Shown piece by piece: positions 53,731 to 61,736 of a DNA stretch of 64,000 bases. The DNA comes from Dolomitihabitans soli. GTDB taxonomy: Bacteria > Actinomycetota > Actinomycetes > Streptosporangiales > Streptosporangiaceae. Position 1 is the first letter of the stretch; every line of letters begins with the position of its first letter. The notes below the pieces were generated by a model. The model made no database searches and was not told the origin of the DNA. It was given only the letters and a program-made list of their open reading frames with translations. The stretch lies in assembly GCF_022213955.1 (NCBI RefSeq), contig NZ_JAKNTW010000009.1, positions 124,001 through 188,000 on the forward strand, given 5' to 3'. The position numbers and the translations under genes are program-made.

Positions 53731-55080
53731 TCAGCGAACGAGCGCTGAGTCGACCGTCACGCCCGTCAGCGACGAGCGTACGCCCACGGCTTCGAGCGCC
53801 TTGTTGTATGCGGCGGCCTGATCGTCGCCCGCACCCACCCTTCCGTAAAGGTCCCCCAGTTCACGCCAGGCGCGAGCTGTCTGTCTGTCGGGTTGCGCCG
53901 CCTCCGCCAACACCCGCTTGGCGTCGCCCAGGGCACCCAGTGCGTCACCCTGAGATCTGCCGAGCGCCACCTGAGCCAGCACCAGATGGGCGCCGGCGGC
54001 GGTGGCCGCGTCGGTGGTGGTCAGCAGTTCGAGCGCGGAGATCGCCAGAGTCTCCGCGGTGTCGGCATCGTCCATCGCGAGGCGCACCCGGGCGAGCACG
54101 ATCTTGCTCGCCGCGTGTTCGTGGACCGTGCCAGAGAAAACAGAAAAGATCTCCGTCGCGGCCGTCGCGTAGTCGTTCGCCTCGTTGAGGTGGTCGTCGG
54201 TGGTCACGCCGATCGCGAGCCTGGACCACTCCATCGCGATCCGCGCCAGGCGCACGGCCATCCGGGCGGGCCGCCCGGTCGCGATCGCGTCGTCGGCGAG
54301 CCGTACGGCCAGGGCGGAGTCTTCGCCTTGGGCGGCAGTGACGCTGGCCTGCCAGAGGGCGTGGATCTCCTGCTCGCGGTCGACCGCCGGTGGGACCCCG
54401 TTGTCGGCGAGCACCTGCCGTACGTAGGACAGGTTTCCGTTCTGCTGCGTGGGGATCGGGCCGGCCTCGACCAGCGCGGACGCCAGTTCGACGGCGACCT
54501 CACCATGGGTGAGACCGAGCCGGGCAACTTGACGGAGTGCATGGCCTCCCAGGTCGCGGGCACGCAGCGTGTCGCCCGCTCGCTGGTAGCAACGGCACAG
54601 CGCGACGGTGAGGGGAAGATCGGCGAGACGCTCGGGGTGCGCGGCGGCCTCCCTGCGGAGGCGCTCGAAGGCCTCCACAGCGGGACTGAGCTTGCCCTGA
54701 GCCTCAAGTGAGCGCGCCCGGCCAAGCCGTGCGTGCGCCGCGAGCATGGCGTTCTCCTCGCCCGCGGCCTTGATGATCTCTCCGAACCGGTCGGCTGCCA
54801 CCGACGGGTCACCGTGGTTGAGTTCGAGCTCGGCGTGACGCAGGCCAAGCTCGGTGTCGATGCGCTGACGCGGCTCGATGCCGTGCAACAGGAACTCGGT
54901 TGTGCAGCCGAGTCTTTCGGCCAGGAGTCGCGCGACGACTGGCGTCGGTGTGCGCTTGCCTGACTCGATCAGTGAGACGTAACTGTCGGAGAGGTCGGGC
55001 CCGGCCAGTTGGGCCTGGGACATCCGCCTGCTCAGCCGCAATCCGCGGACGCGGTCACCAATGGTTCCCTGACTCGGCAT
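53731..55080 (-). CDS. XRE-type HTH regulator with TPR-like repeats
   Basis: This 449-aa protein has an N-terminal Cro/C1 HTH (IGDRVRGLRLSRRMSQAQLAGPDLSDSYVSLIESGKRTPTPVVARLLAERLG) followed by about 350 residues of helical TPR-like repeats (AAHARLGRARSLEAQGKLSPAVEAFERL and similar). This architecture is common in actinomycete developmental or quorum-type regulators that bind peptides or small ligands. The ATG at 55080 starts just before the HTH. A 10-bp-arm inverted repeat lies 80 bp upstream. Confidence 0.85.
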   Translation of the reverse strand: MPSQGTIGDRVRGLRLSRRMSQAQLAGPDLSDSYVSLIESGKRTPTPVVARLLAERLGCTTEFLLHGIEPRQRIDTELGLRHAELELNHGDPSVAADRFGEIIKAAGEENAMLAAHARLGRARSLEAQGKLSPAVEAFERLRREAAAHPERLADLPLTVALCRCYQRAGDTLRARDLGGHALRQVARLGLTHGEVAVELASALVEAGPIPTQQNGNLSYVRQVLADNGVPPAVDREQEIHALWQASVTAAQGEDSALAVRLADDAIATGRPARMAVRLARIAMEWSRLAIGVTTDDHLNEANDYATAATEIFSVFSGTVHEHAASKIVLARVRLAMDDADTAETLAISALELLTTTDAATAAGAHLVLAQVALGRSQGDALGALGDAKRVLAEAAQPDRQTARAWRELGDLYGRVGAGDDQAAAYNKALEAVGVRSSLTGVTVDSALVR

Positions 55081-55160
55081 CTGATCTCTCAGGGCGGGGT
55101 AATGGTCAATGTTCTCGTCATGATTGCATAAAGGCGAGGAATCGGGTAACCCCAGGTGAA

Positions 55161-55199
55161 GAATCCCGAGGGTGAAGGTTTGATCACAACTCGGGATTC
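55161..55199. promoter_or_regulatory. Inverted repeat upstream of the XRE-TPR gene
   Basis: GAATCCCGAG (55161-55170) and CTCGGGATTC (55190-55199) are perfect inverted arms around 19 bp. The site lies between the regulator start and the end of the PH-domain gene. It could be an operator for the regulator or a terminator for the upstream gene. Confidence 0.5.
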
Positions 55200-55213
55200 C
55201 CGACAATCAGGCA

Positions 55214-55744
55214 TTAATCATCCGAAGCATCGCTGCCAGGGAAGAGCATCGAGCAGACCTCAAGGTAGAGAGTCTCGGGGTAGGGGAGATAGTTGATGTT
55301 CGTGAGCGCCTGATCTTGGCCTGCCGACTCCAGGACGAACTCCCCGTAACCGAGCATGCGCCCCAGCAGGGAACGCTGGAAGCTCATGTCGGTGACCTTG
55401 CCGAGCGGCATCATCGCGACCTTGCGCGTGATTAGTCCGGTGGTGAGTAGCATCCGTTTGGAAGTGACCACAAAGTAGTCGACTGACCACTCCGCGACTT
55501 TCCATACGAAGCGAATAAGCAACAGCAGCCACGCCCACCAGACGATGACCAGAGCCTCGCCGCCTGCCGTACTGCTCAGCCATCTGCTGAGCAGGCCGGC
55601 GATGATCAGGCCGCCGAAGACCTCGGCCACCGGCCGGAGCAGGATGGCAGGGTGGCGCCGGACCATGATGACTTGTTGTTCATGGGGGAGTAGGTAGCGG
55701 TTGACCGACGATGGCGCAGAGTCCCCGTGGGTCACAAGTCTCAT
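55214..55744 (-). CDS. PH domain-containing membrane protein (bPH2)
   Basis: This 176-aa protein has a cytoplasmic N-terminus (RYLLPHEQQVIMVRRHPAILLRPV), two membrane helices (VFGGLIIAGLLSRWL and ALVIVWWAWLLLLIRFVWKV) and a bacterial PH-like domain (DYFVVTSKRMLLTTGLITRKVAMMPLGKVTDMSFQRSLLGRMLGYGEFVLESAGQ). The family is common; its function is unknown, possibly a membrane scaffold. Its ATG overlaps the stop of the 52-aa gene upstream. Confidence 0.85.
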   Translation of the reverse strand: MRLVTHGDSAPSSVNRYLLPHEQQVIMVRRHPAILLRPVAEVFGGLIIAGLLSRWLSSTAGGEALVIVWWAWLLLLIRFVWKVAEWSVDYFVVTSKRMLLTTGLITRKVAMMPLGKVTDMSFQRSLLGRMLGYGEFVLESAGQDQALTNINYLPYPETLYLEVCSMLFPGSDASDD

Positions 55745-55899
55745 GACAGGTGCGCCACAAACTGGGCCAGCGAGTCGGCGGCGTTGAAAACCGACTGCAT
55801 GGCGCCTCTGACGACGCCGGCGGCGTCACCAGGTCGAGACAGCAAGAAAAACGCTACAAACCCGATGCCTGCGTACGAAAGAACCTTCTTGACCTGCAC
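55741..55899 (-). CDS. Small hydrophobic protein (52 aa)
   Basis: A GTG at 55899 with GGGAGG five bases upstream opens a peptide with one membrane-type helix (VLSYAGIGFVAFFLLSRP) and an amphipathic tail (AAGVVRGAMQSVFNAADSLAQFVAHL). It is coupled by a four-base overlap to the PH-domain gene. This type of small protein is frequent in actinomycetes, with unknown role. Confidence 0.65.
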   Translation of the reverse strand: MQVKKVLSYAGIGFVAFFLLSRPGDAAGVVRGAMQSVFNAADSLAQFVAHLS

Positions 55900-56052
55900 G
55901 GTCGCCTCCCGATACCACTCACCCACTGCACCCGCTGTATACATTACCCGCGCTTTACCTTGGGTAAAGCGCTCAGACCACGAGAGTCTCGGGCGATGCC
56001 GAGAACTGATCGTGACCGCGTCTGACCTTGACCCCGGTCTCCAGGCCGCCCC

Positions 56053-56277
56053 TCATCCGCGCTCGGTCGCGACCATGGCGAGGACCTCGAGGTGGCGGCG
56101 CGCGATGCGCTCCACCAGCCCCCGCTGTGCACCGCCCGTCACTTCCAGCGCGCCGTAGTGGGCCGCTTCCACGCATCGGGTGACCGTCGCCGGCGGATGA
56201 ACCCCGGCGAACTCGTCCCGCAGCGTGGCCTCGACCTCCGAATAGGAATCCGGCTCGACGTCCTCGGGACGCCTCAT
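56053..56277 (-). CDS. Three-helix-bundle dimerisation-domain protein (74 aa)
   Basis: The ATG at 56277 has GGAGG six bases upstream. The protein reads EVEATLRDEFAGVHPPATVTRCVEAAHYGALEVTGGAQRGLVERIARRHLEVL, matching the small actinobacterial family with an FxxVHPPxxV core and a predicted helical bundle. The role is unknown. It has no operon partner on its strand. Confidence 0.65.
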   Translation of the reverse strand: MRRPEDVEPDSYSEVEATLRDEFAGVHPPATVTRCVEAAHYGALEVTGGAQRGLVERIARRHLEVLAMVATERG

Positions 56278-56478
56278 CCTGAGCCTCCGCCGGTTCGCTC
56301 GCTCATGGTTCTCCCCGGTGCGCGCCTGTCGGGCCGACCAGGCCGCTGAAGAGATGTGTTCCTTACGCTTAGTACCCACACCGCAACAGTATGTAACGAG
56401 AAGAGGGGTGGGCGATGCTTATTCCCATCAAATTGCGCAGAAAGATGGGCCACACAGATGGGCGGGCCGGCGACCCGC

Positions 56479-57117
56479 TCAGACGACGCCGTACAGGCGG
56501 TCGCCGGCGTCGCCGAGACCCGGCACGATGTAGCCCTGCTCGTTGAGCCGCTCGTCCAGCGCGGCGGTCACCACCCGCACCGGCCGCCCCGACGACGCCA
56601 GGGCTTCGTCCAGGTGGGCGAGCCCCTCCGGCGCGGCCAGCAGGCACAGCGCGGTGACATCCTCGGCGCCACGGTCGAGGAGCAGCTGGATGGCCGCCGC
56701 CAGCGTGCCGCCGGTGGCCAGCATCGGATCGAGCACGTAACACTGCCGGCCCGACAGGTCCTCGGGCAGCCGGGTGGCGTAGGTCTGCGCGGTCAGCGTG
56801 CCCTCGTCGCGGACCATGCCGAGAAAGCCGACCTCGGCGGTCGGCAGCAGCCTGGTCATCCCGTCGAGCATGCCGAGCCCCGCCCGCAGGATCGGTACCA
56901 CCAGCGGCGCCGGACGGTCCAGCCGTACGCCGTGGGCGGGGGCGAGCGGCGTCTGCACGGTCACGTCGGTGATGCGCACGTCACGGGTGGCCTCGTAGGC
57001 CAGCAAGGTGACCAACTCGTCGGCGAGCCGCCGGAACGTCGGCGAATCGGTGCGCACGTCTCGCAGCACGGTCAGCTTGTGGGCCACGAGCGGGTGGTCG
57101 ACGACGAGGGTCTTCAT
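56479..57117 (-). CDS. upp: Uracil phosphoribosyltransferase
   Basis: This 212-aa salvage enzyme makes UMP from uracil and PRPP. It has the family start [35 protein letters not shown], the PRPP-binding loop [19 protein letters not shown] and the uracil-binding [16 protein letters not shown]. It is divergent from the tRNA-deaminase-associated genes. Confidence 0.96.
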   Translation of the reverse strand: MKTLVVDHPLVAHKLTVLRDVRTDSPTFRRLADELVTLLAYEATRDVRITDVTVQTPLAPAHGVRLDRPAPLVVPILRAGLGMLDGMTRLLPTAEVGFLGMVRDEGTLTAQTYATRLPEDLSGRQCYVLDPMLATGGTLAAAIQLLLDRGAEDVTALCLLAAPEGLAHLDEALASSGRPVRVVTAALDERLNEQGYIVPGLGDAGDRLYGVV

Positions 57118-57266
57118 GGGCCTCCACGGTAGCCGGTGAGGTGCCTGGACGGTACGGGCACGGTGGCACACCCGGTTTTGATCACAATTTGGTCGGAGGA
57201 GCCTACGGTCGTGAGAGGCTTCTGGGACGATTGAAAACCGAAAGGGACCACGTCGGTGGGGTGACG

Positions 57267-57776
57267 ATGACAGACGAAGATGCACTCGACTTCGCCATCG
57301 TGGTCTATCGCGAGGATGAGCAGTGGGAAGCCGCGATGCTTCCCATCGCACTCACCTCCGATCTCCACGGGCTCATCCACGCGTTGCGACAGCAGCCGAG
57401 CATGAGCGGCACGATTGGGCTGGTCGCCGTTGGGGATGAGTTCTTCGTGGCGTTAAGGGTCTTCGGCGAGCGGGTGAGTCTCTTTCTCTCCGACATCGCC
57501 GCGTCGTGGGAGTGGCCGCTGGCTCAGCAGGCCCTCGACCACCTCGACGTGCCGGTGCCCGACGAGGAGGAGCTCGACGCGATCACCCAGGACGAGGACA
57601 TCGCCCTGCCCGCGGGTGACCTGTCGATCTTCGCCGACCTCGGGCTCGACGAGATGGAGCTCGGCGCCCTCTCCGGCGACGTCGAGCTGCTGCCCGACGA
57701 GATGCTCTCCAGCATCGCCGCGCGGCTGGGATTCTCCGAGCCGTTCGAACGCGCCCTCGACTCGGTGTTCGGCTGA
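57267..57776 (+). CDS. tRNA adenosine deaminase-associated protein, copy 1
   Basis: This acidic 169-aa protein ([37 protein letters not shown], then [34 protein letters not shown]) belongs to the actinobacterial family encoded directly upstream of tadA. Its role is unknown; the strict linkage suggests it assists or regulates the deaminase. A GTG at 57261 is an alternative start. It is related to the next gene, which it precedes by 15 bp. Confidence 0.8.
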   Translation: MTDEDALDFAIVVYREDEQWEAAMLPIALTSDLHGLIHALRQQPSMSGTIGLVAVGDEFFVALRVFGERVSLFLSDIAASWEWPLAQQALDHLDVPVPDEEELDAITQDEDIALPAGDLSIFADLGLDEMELGALSGDVELLPDEMLSSIAARLGFSEPFERALDSVFG

Positions 57777-57791
57777 CCTCGGGAGCTAGTC

Positions 57792-58283
57792 ATGCCCTCC
57801 AGACCCTCCGGCCACAGCCTGTTCTCCGCCGCGTTCGTCAGAACCGAGGCGGGATGGAGCGGCGCGGAAGTCGACCTCGGCGACGCCGAGCTCGCCGATG
57901 ACCTGAGCGACGCCGTGCAGGAGCATCTCGGGCTCGACGGCGACGAGCTGTCCCTTCTCTGCGTCGAGGTCGAGGACGAATGGTTCGCGATCGCCCGCTA
58001 CCAGGGCGACGCGGAGCCCCGCGTCTTCGTCTCCGACGCCCAGGCCGGCCTCACCGACTCCCTCGGCGCCCTGTTCACCGAGCTCGCCGGCGTCGCCCCC
58101 GACAAGGAGGCCGCCGACCTCGGCGTACGCCCGGCCGGCGACTTCGAGCTGCTCAGCGACCTGGGGCTGAGCTCCGAGGAGCTGCTGGAGCTCAGCATGG
58201 AGGAGGGCGTCCTGCCCGCCGACACCCTCTCCGTCATCGCCGAACGCCTCTCCTTCGCCGACGAACTCGACCGCCTGCGCTGA
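57792..58283 (+). CDS. tRNA adenosine deaminase-associated protein, copy 2
   Basis: This 163-aa acidic protein is a diverged paralogue of the upstream gene (SLFSAAFVRTEAGWSGAEVDLGDAELADDLSDAVQEHLG, then WFAIARYQGDAEPRVFVSDAQAGLTDSLGALFTELAG). Both end in a similar DLGLSSEELLELSMEEG / [17 protein letters not shown] region. Its stop TGA overlaps the ATG of the next ORF (TGATG). Confidence 0.8.
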   Translation: MPSRPSGHSLFSAAFVRTEAGWSGAEVDLGDAELADDLSDAVQEHLGLDGDELSLLCVEVEDEWFAIARYQGDAEPRVFVSDAQAGLTDSLGALFTELAGVAPDKEAADLGVRPAGDFELLSDLGLSSEELLELSMEEGVLPADTLSVIAERLSFADELDRLR

Positions 58284-58585
58284 TGCCCCCCGCATCGCGC
58301 CACGCCGTCGGCCCGCGCCAGGTTGTTGGTCCCCGCCACGCCGTCGGTCCGCGCCAGGTTGTTGGTCCGCGCCATGCCGTCGGTCCGCGCCACGTTGTTG
58401 GTCCGCGCCACGTTGTCGGTCCGTGCCACGCCGTCAAGATGCGCGGTGCCAAGATGCGCGGTGTCGGCCTGCGTGATGTCCGTGTACGCGGCGTCCGTCT
58501 GCGTGGTGTTCTTCGGGGTGGCGTCCAGGAGGTTCGCGACCGGCGGTGCTCCGTGGCCGGGTCGCTCGCCGGGGACCTGGGGTGA
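58283..58585 (+). CDS. Repeat-built 100-aa ORF between deaminase-associated gene and tadA
   Basis: The ATG overlaps the upstream stop (TGATG) and the TGA overlaps the tadA start (GTGA), the layout expected of a translated gene. The protein begins MPPASR, followed by seven six-residue units (RHAVGP/RQVVGP/RHVVGP), then five five-residue units (KMRGA KMRGV GLRDV RVRGV RLRGV) that resemble a short pentapeptide repeat. No family is recognised. It may instead be tandem-repeat DNA that happens to stay open; the minus strand is also open here. Confidence 0.4.
   Translation: MPPASRHAVGPRQVVGPRHAVGPRQVVGPRHAVGPRHVVGPRHVVGPCHAVKMRGAKMRGVGLRDVRVRGVRLRGVLRGGVQEVRDRRCSVAGSLAGDLG
58298..58435. repeat. 18-bp tandem repeat, seven and two-thirds copies
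   Basis: Units of the type CGCCACGCCGTCGGTCCG alternate with CGCCAGGTTGTTGGTCCG at exact 18-bp spacing from 58298 to 58423, and a partial copy ends at 58435. The alternating types suggest duplication as 36-bp pairs. Confidence 0.9.
58436..58510. repeat. 15-bp tandem repeat, five diverged copies
   Basis: It begins with AAGATGCGCGGTGCC and AAGATGCGCGGTGTC, followed by three more diverged 15-bp units. It immediately follows the 18-bp array and encodes period-5 peptide units on the plus strand. Confidence 0.8.
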
Positions 58586-59034
58586 CGTCCTTCGAGGGGC
58601 CGATGCGGCTCGCCCTCGCCCAGGCCGGGCGGTCGGCCGCACTCGGCGAGGTCCCCGTGGGCGCTGTCGTGCTCGACACCGACGGGACCGTGCTCGCCAC
58701 CGCCGGCAACGACCGTGAGGCCGCCGCCGACCCGACCGCGCACGCAGAGATCCTCGCCCTCCGTACGGCGGCGCGCGCCCGTGGCGACTGGCGGCTCACC
58801 GGCTGCACCCTCGTCGTCACCCTGGAACCCTGCACCATGTGCGCCGGCGCCGCCGTACTGTCCCGTGTCGACCGAATCGTGTACGGCGCGATCGACGAGA
58901 AGGCCGGCGCGGTCGGTTCCCTGTGGGACGTCGTGCGCGACCGCAGGCTCAACCACCGCCCGGAGGTCATCCCCGGTGTCCTCGCCGACGAGTGCGCCGC
59001 CGTCCTCAGGGATTTCTTCGCCAGACGCAGGTAA
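58582..59034 (+). CDS. tadA: tRNA-specific adenosine deaminase
   Basis: This 150-aa zinc deaminase converts A34 to inosine in tRNA(Arg)ACG. It has the motif HAEILAL (zinc His and proton-shuttle Glu) and PCTMCAGA (two zinc Cys), plus DEKAGAVGSLWDVVRD typical of TadA. The GTG at 58582 (TSFEGPMRLALAQAGRS) is the natural start; the open frame upstream reads repeat DNA. tRNA-Ser follows 34 bp downstream. Confidence 0.95.
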   Translation: MTSFEGPMRLALAQAGRSAALGEVPVGAVVLDTDGTVLATAGNDREAAADPTAHAEILALRTAARARGDWRLTGCTLVVTLEPCTMCAGAAVLSRVDRIVYGAIDEKAGAVGSLWDVVRDRRLNHRPEVIPGVLADECAAVLRDFFARRR

Positions 59035-59068
59035 CGACCACCCCTCGTTTTCCGGTAGGCTTCTCGAC

Positions 59069-59156
59069 GGTGGAGTCGCCTAGTGGCCGAGGGCGCACGC
59101 CTCGAAAGCGTGTGAAGGGCAACCTTCCGTGGGTTCAAATCCCACCTCCACCGCCA
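59069..59156 (+). tRNA. tRNA-Ser (anticodon CGA), CCA encoded
   Basis: The acceptor stem GGTGGAG (59069-59075) pairs with CTCCACC (59146-59152). The anticodon loop CTCGAAA gives CGA, reading UCG serine codons. A long variable arm (AGGGCAACCTT region) is as expected for tRNA-Ser, and the T arm is GTGGG-TTCAAAT-CCCAC. GCCA at 59153-59156 supplies the discriminator and an encoded CCA. Confidence 0.95.
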
Positions 59157-59176
59157 CGCTCACCCGTAGTGACACC

Positions 59177-59205
59177 GAAGCCCGTTCCCCATGGGAGCGG
59201 GCTTC
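59177..59205 (+). terminator. Terminator after tRNA-Ser
   Basis: GAAGCCCG (59177-59184) pairs with CGGGCTTC (59198-59205), with further near-complementary TTCCC/GGGAG inside, followed by TTCGCG. The remaining DNA to 59436 shows nothing recognisable. Confidence 0.75.
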
Positions 59206-59436
59206 TTCGCGTCCGGGTCCCGGTGCCTTGCTGTGGTCCCGGTTACGAAGGACCAGGCCGTCAACCGCACGAAGCAAGGTCGTCCCGTCAGACTGACTGG
59301 ACGCGAACGGTGCAGCCCCGCCGCCTGCCTTGCCCGCGGAAGTCATCGGTTACGCTGCCCGATGCTTGCCGCGGGAGACCGCGGAATCGGGTGGTCACTG
59401 ACCTTTCTTCCAGGGCCGGCGTGAGGACGCTGCGGA

Positions 59437-59739
59437 TCACGGGGCAGGGGGGAGCTCCAGGACGCGGGCGTGCAGGACGGAGCGCTGGTGGAGGGCGGCG
59501 CGGAGGGCGCGGTGCAGGCCGTCCTCCAGGTAGTACTCGTCCTGCCAGAAGACCACGTGCGGAAAGAGATCCCCGTAGAACGTGGAGTCCTTGGCGAGGA
59601 GTGAGTGGAGGTCGAGCACCGCCTTCGTGGTGATCAGGGAGTCGAGCCGGACCTGTCGTGGAGGTATCTGGGCCCACTCGCGATGCGAGAGTCCGTGTTC
59701 GGGATAAGGCCGTCCGTCGCCGACCAGCTTGAAGATCAC
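59437..59739 (-). CDS. VapB-like / ParB-fold-like conserved protein (100 aa)
   Basis: The sequence MIFKLVGDGRPYPEHGLSHREWAQIPPRQVRLDSL, then STFYGDLFPHVVFWQDEYYLEDGLHRALRAAL, is a conserved actinobacterial family often labelled VapB antitoxin. The DGLHRALRAAL segment looks more like the GxHRxxAA motif of ParB/Srx-type domains. No toxin gene is adjacent, so an antitoxin role is doubtful. It stands alone between the tRNA and the metallopeptidases. Confidence 0.65.
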   Translation of the reverse strand: MIFKLVGDGRPYPEHGLSHREWAQIPPRQVRLDSLITTKAVLDLHSLLAKDSTFYGDLFPHVVFWQDEYYLEDGLHRALRAALHQRSVLHARVLELPPAP

Positions 59740-59797
59740 GCTATGAAGTTTATGAGAAGATCCGCATGCTCCGCTTCTCCGGGGGTCTTTCGGCAGG

Positions 59798-60631
59798 TCA
59801 GATCGGCTGGGAGAAGGTGTCGCAGGCGGCGGGATCGCCGCTCTGGTAGCCCGTCTTGAACCATTTCACGCGTTGCTCGGAACTGCCGTGGGTGAACGCC
59901 TCCGGGTCGATCCGGCCCTGCGTGCGTTCCTGGATCCGGTCGTCGCCGACCGCCGCGGCGGCGCTCAGCGCCTCCTCGATGTCCGCGTCGGTGAACCTCC
60001 TCGTGTAGAACCCGGTCTGCACCGCGTTGTCGGCCCAGACACCCGCGTAGCAGTCGGCCTGGAGCTCCAGCCGTACGGAGTCCTCCCTCGGGGTGCCCAC
60101 CAGGTTCTGCACGTGGTGACCGTACTCGTGGCCGATCACGTACGCCTGGGCGAACGGGCCGCCCTTCGCGCCGAAGCGGCTCTGGAGCTGGTCGAAGAAG
60201 GTCAGGTCGAGGTAGACGCGCCGGTCGCGGGGGCAGTAGAACGGGCCGACGGAGGAGTCGGCCGCGCCGCAGCCGGTCTGCACGTTGCCGGAGAACAGGA
60301 CGGTTTTGGCCGGTTGGTAAGAGCCTTGTGCGAAGGCGCCGGCCCAGTACGCCTGGATGCTGTTGACGACCCCGACGACCCGGCACTTCTCCGACTGGTC
60401 GGCGTCCTGGCCGGTTCTGCACTCGGTGTTCAGGTTGGACGTGGGTTCCAGCCCGGCCGGCTCCCCGCCCGTGAGGTCACCCGGGTCGAGGCCGAGGAGC
60501 AGGGCCGCGATCAGCGCGATGATCCCGGTGAGGCCGCCGCCGATGGCCAGTCCGCCCCTGCGGAATCCGCCGCGTCCGCCGGCGTCCTCCACCTGTGAAC
60601 TGTCGAGTTTGGCGTCGTCCCTGAAGTCCAT
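59798..60631 (-). CDS. Neutral zinc metallopeptidase, copy 1
   Basis: This 277-aa membrane-anchored protein of the YpfJ/zinicin-like family has a cytoplasmic N-terminus (MDFRDDAKLDSSQVED), one membrane helix (GLAIGGGLTGIIALIAALLLG) and an extracytoplasmic domain with GHEYGHHVQ (HExxHH zinc site), LQADCYAGVWADNAVQTGFY and four conserved Cys. AGGAGGAG precedes the ATG at 60631. It is 44 bp downstream of a paralogue. Substrates are unknown. Confidence 0.88.
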   Translation of the reverse strand: MDFRDDAKLDSSQVEDAGGRGGFRRGGLAIGGGLTGIIALIAALLLGLDPGDLTGGEPAGLEPTSNLNTECRTGQDADQSEKCRVVGVVNSIQAYWAGAFAQGSYQPAKTVLFSGNVQTGCGAADSSVGPFYCPRDRRVYLDLTFFDQLQSRFGAKGGPFAQAYVIGHEYGHHVQNLVGTPREDSVRLELQADCYAGVWADNAVQTGFYTRRFTDADIEEALSAAAAVGDDRIQERTQGRIDPEAFTHGSSEQRVKWFKTGYQSGDPAACDTFSQPI

Positions 60632-60675
60632 GGCTCCTCCTGCGAGGAAACTGCCCTGGTCAGGGGGAGGCATGC

Positions 60676-61485
60676 TCAGATGTCGCCGGAGAAGGTGTCG
60701 CAGCGCATCGGATCACCGCTCTGGTAGCCGAGGGTGAACCACTTCACGCGCTGGTCGAAGGCGCCGCGCACGAACCAGTCGGGGTCGCGCGGCGGGCCGG
60801 ACGGCCTGCCGAACATGGCCGCGCCGACGGCCTTGGCCGCCTGGAACGCCTGCCGGATGTCGTTGGACGAGAACGGTTCGACGTAGAAACCGGACTGGAC
60901 GGCATTCTTCGCCCAGGTCCCCGCGAAACAGTCGGCCTGCAGTTCCATCCTCAGGGAGTCGCCCTGCGGCATGCCGAGCTGGCCCTGCACGTGATGCCCG
61001 AACTCGTGGGCGACGATGTACGCCTCCGCGAGCGGGCCGCCCCTGACGCCGTGGTCGCGCTGGAGGGCCTCGAAGAAGGGCCGGTAGAGATAGACCCGGC
61101 GGTTGGCGGGACAGTAGAACGGGCCGCCGGTCGACGTGGTGCGCCCGCACGGCGTGTCGATCGTCTCGGTGAACAGGACGGGCTGCGCGGGCCGGTACGA
61201 CTGGTCGCCGGGCTCGTCGAAGTCCCTGGTCCAGTACGCCTGGACGTTGTCGACGATGCGCATGATCCGGCAGTCGTCGGTCAGGCACTGGCCGGCCTGG
61301 GCGCCGCTCAACCGAGCCGGCTGCGGTGGCTGTTCCTCCTCGGGGGCTGGGCCGGGGTCGAGGCCGAGGAAGGCGAGCATGACGACCCCGAGCGCGAGGG
61401 CGAGCACCTGCCCCGCCCTCGTCACCGCCTCGCCCCTCAGCCCGCGCGGCCGGGTCCCGCTCCCGGGGGTGTCATCCAGAGCCAT
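60676..61485 (-). CDS. Neutral zinc metallopeptidase, copy 2
   Basis: This 269-aa paralogue of the next gene has one N-terminal membrane helix (AGQVLALALGVVMLAFLGL) and the zinc site AHEFGHHVQG, with LQADCFAGTWAKNAVQSGFY and the conserved end RVKWFTLGYQSGDPMRCDTFSGDI. It is the first gene of the two-gene unit. Both retain the full metal site, so both are probably active. Confidence 0.88.
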   Translation of the reverse strand: MALDDTPGSGTRPRGLRGEAVTRAGQVLALALGVVMLAFLGLDPGPAPEEEQPPQPARLSGAQAGQCLTDDCRIMRIVDNVQAYWTRDFDEPGDQSYRPAQPVLFTETIDTPCGRTTSTGGPFYCPANRRVYLYRPFFEALQRDHGVRGGPLAEAYIVAHEFGHHVQGQLGMPQGDSLRMELQADCFAGTWAKNAVQSGFYVEPFSSNDIRQAFQAAKAVGAAMFGRPSGPPRDPDWFVRGAFDQRVKWFTLGYQSGDPMRCDTFSGDI

Positions 61486-61736
61486 CCTCCGACGTCCCTC
61501 ACTGTCGCCTTACGACTACCCAGGGTAACTTCCCTGAACGCCAGGAGTTACGCGGTTCCGTACGTCAAGGGGCCCGGCGTTGCCGGGGCACGCTGAACCA
61601 GTTGCCCCGAGTCGTCACGGAATCGCGTACGGGTCACGGGTTCGGTGTCGGCTCCTGCGATCGGCGAGGCATCGCCTCTGAGAGTGATCGTCCGGCTACC
61701 GTGGGTCCGGCAGGAGGCCAGGAGGAGGTGGCGGTA

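Noticed and set aside
54895-55080. An upstream extension of the XRE-TPR regulator to 55206
   Set aside because: The HTH domain begins just after the ATG at 55080. The 42 extra residues read through the inverted repeat and have no family match.
58298-58510. Tandem repeats as a CRISPR array
   Set aside because: The 18-bp and 15-bp units are contiguous without unique spacers, and no cas genes are present.
59437-59739. A VapBC toxin-antitoxin pair
   Set aside because: There is no PIN-domain toxin gene on either side. Neighbours are a tRNA terminator and a metallopeptidase gene.
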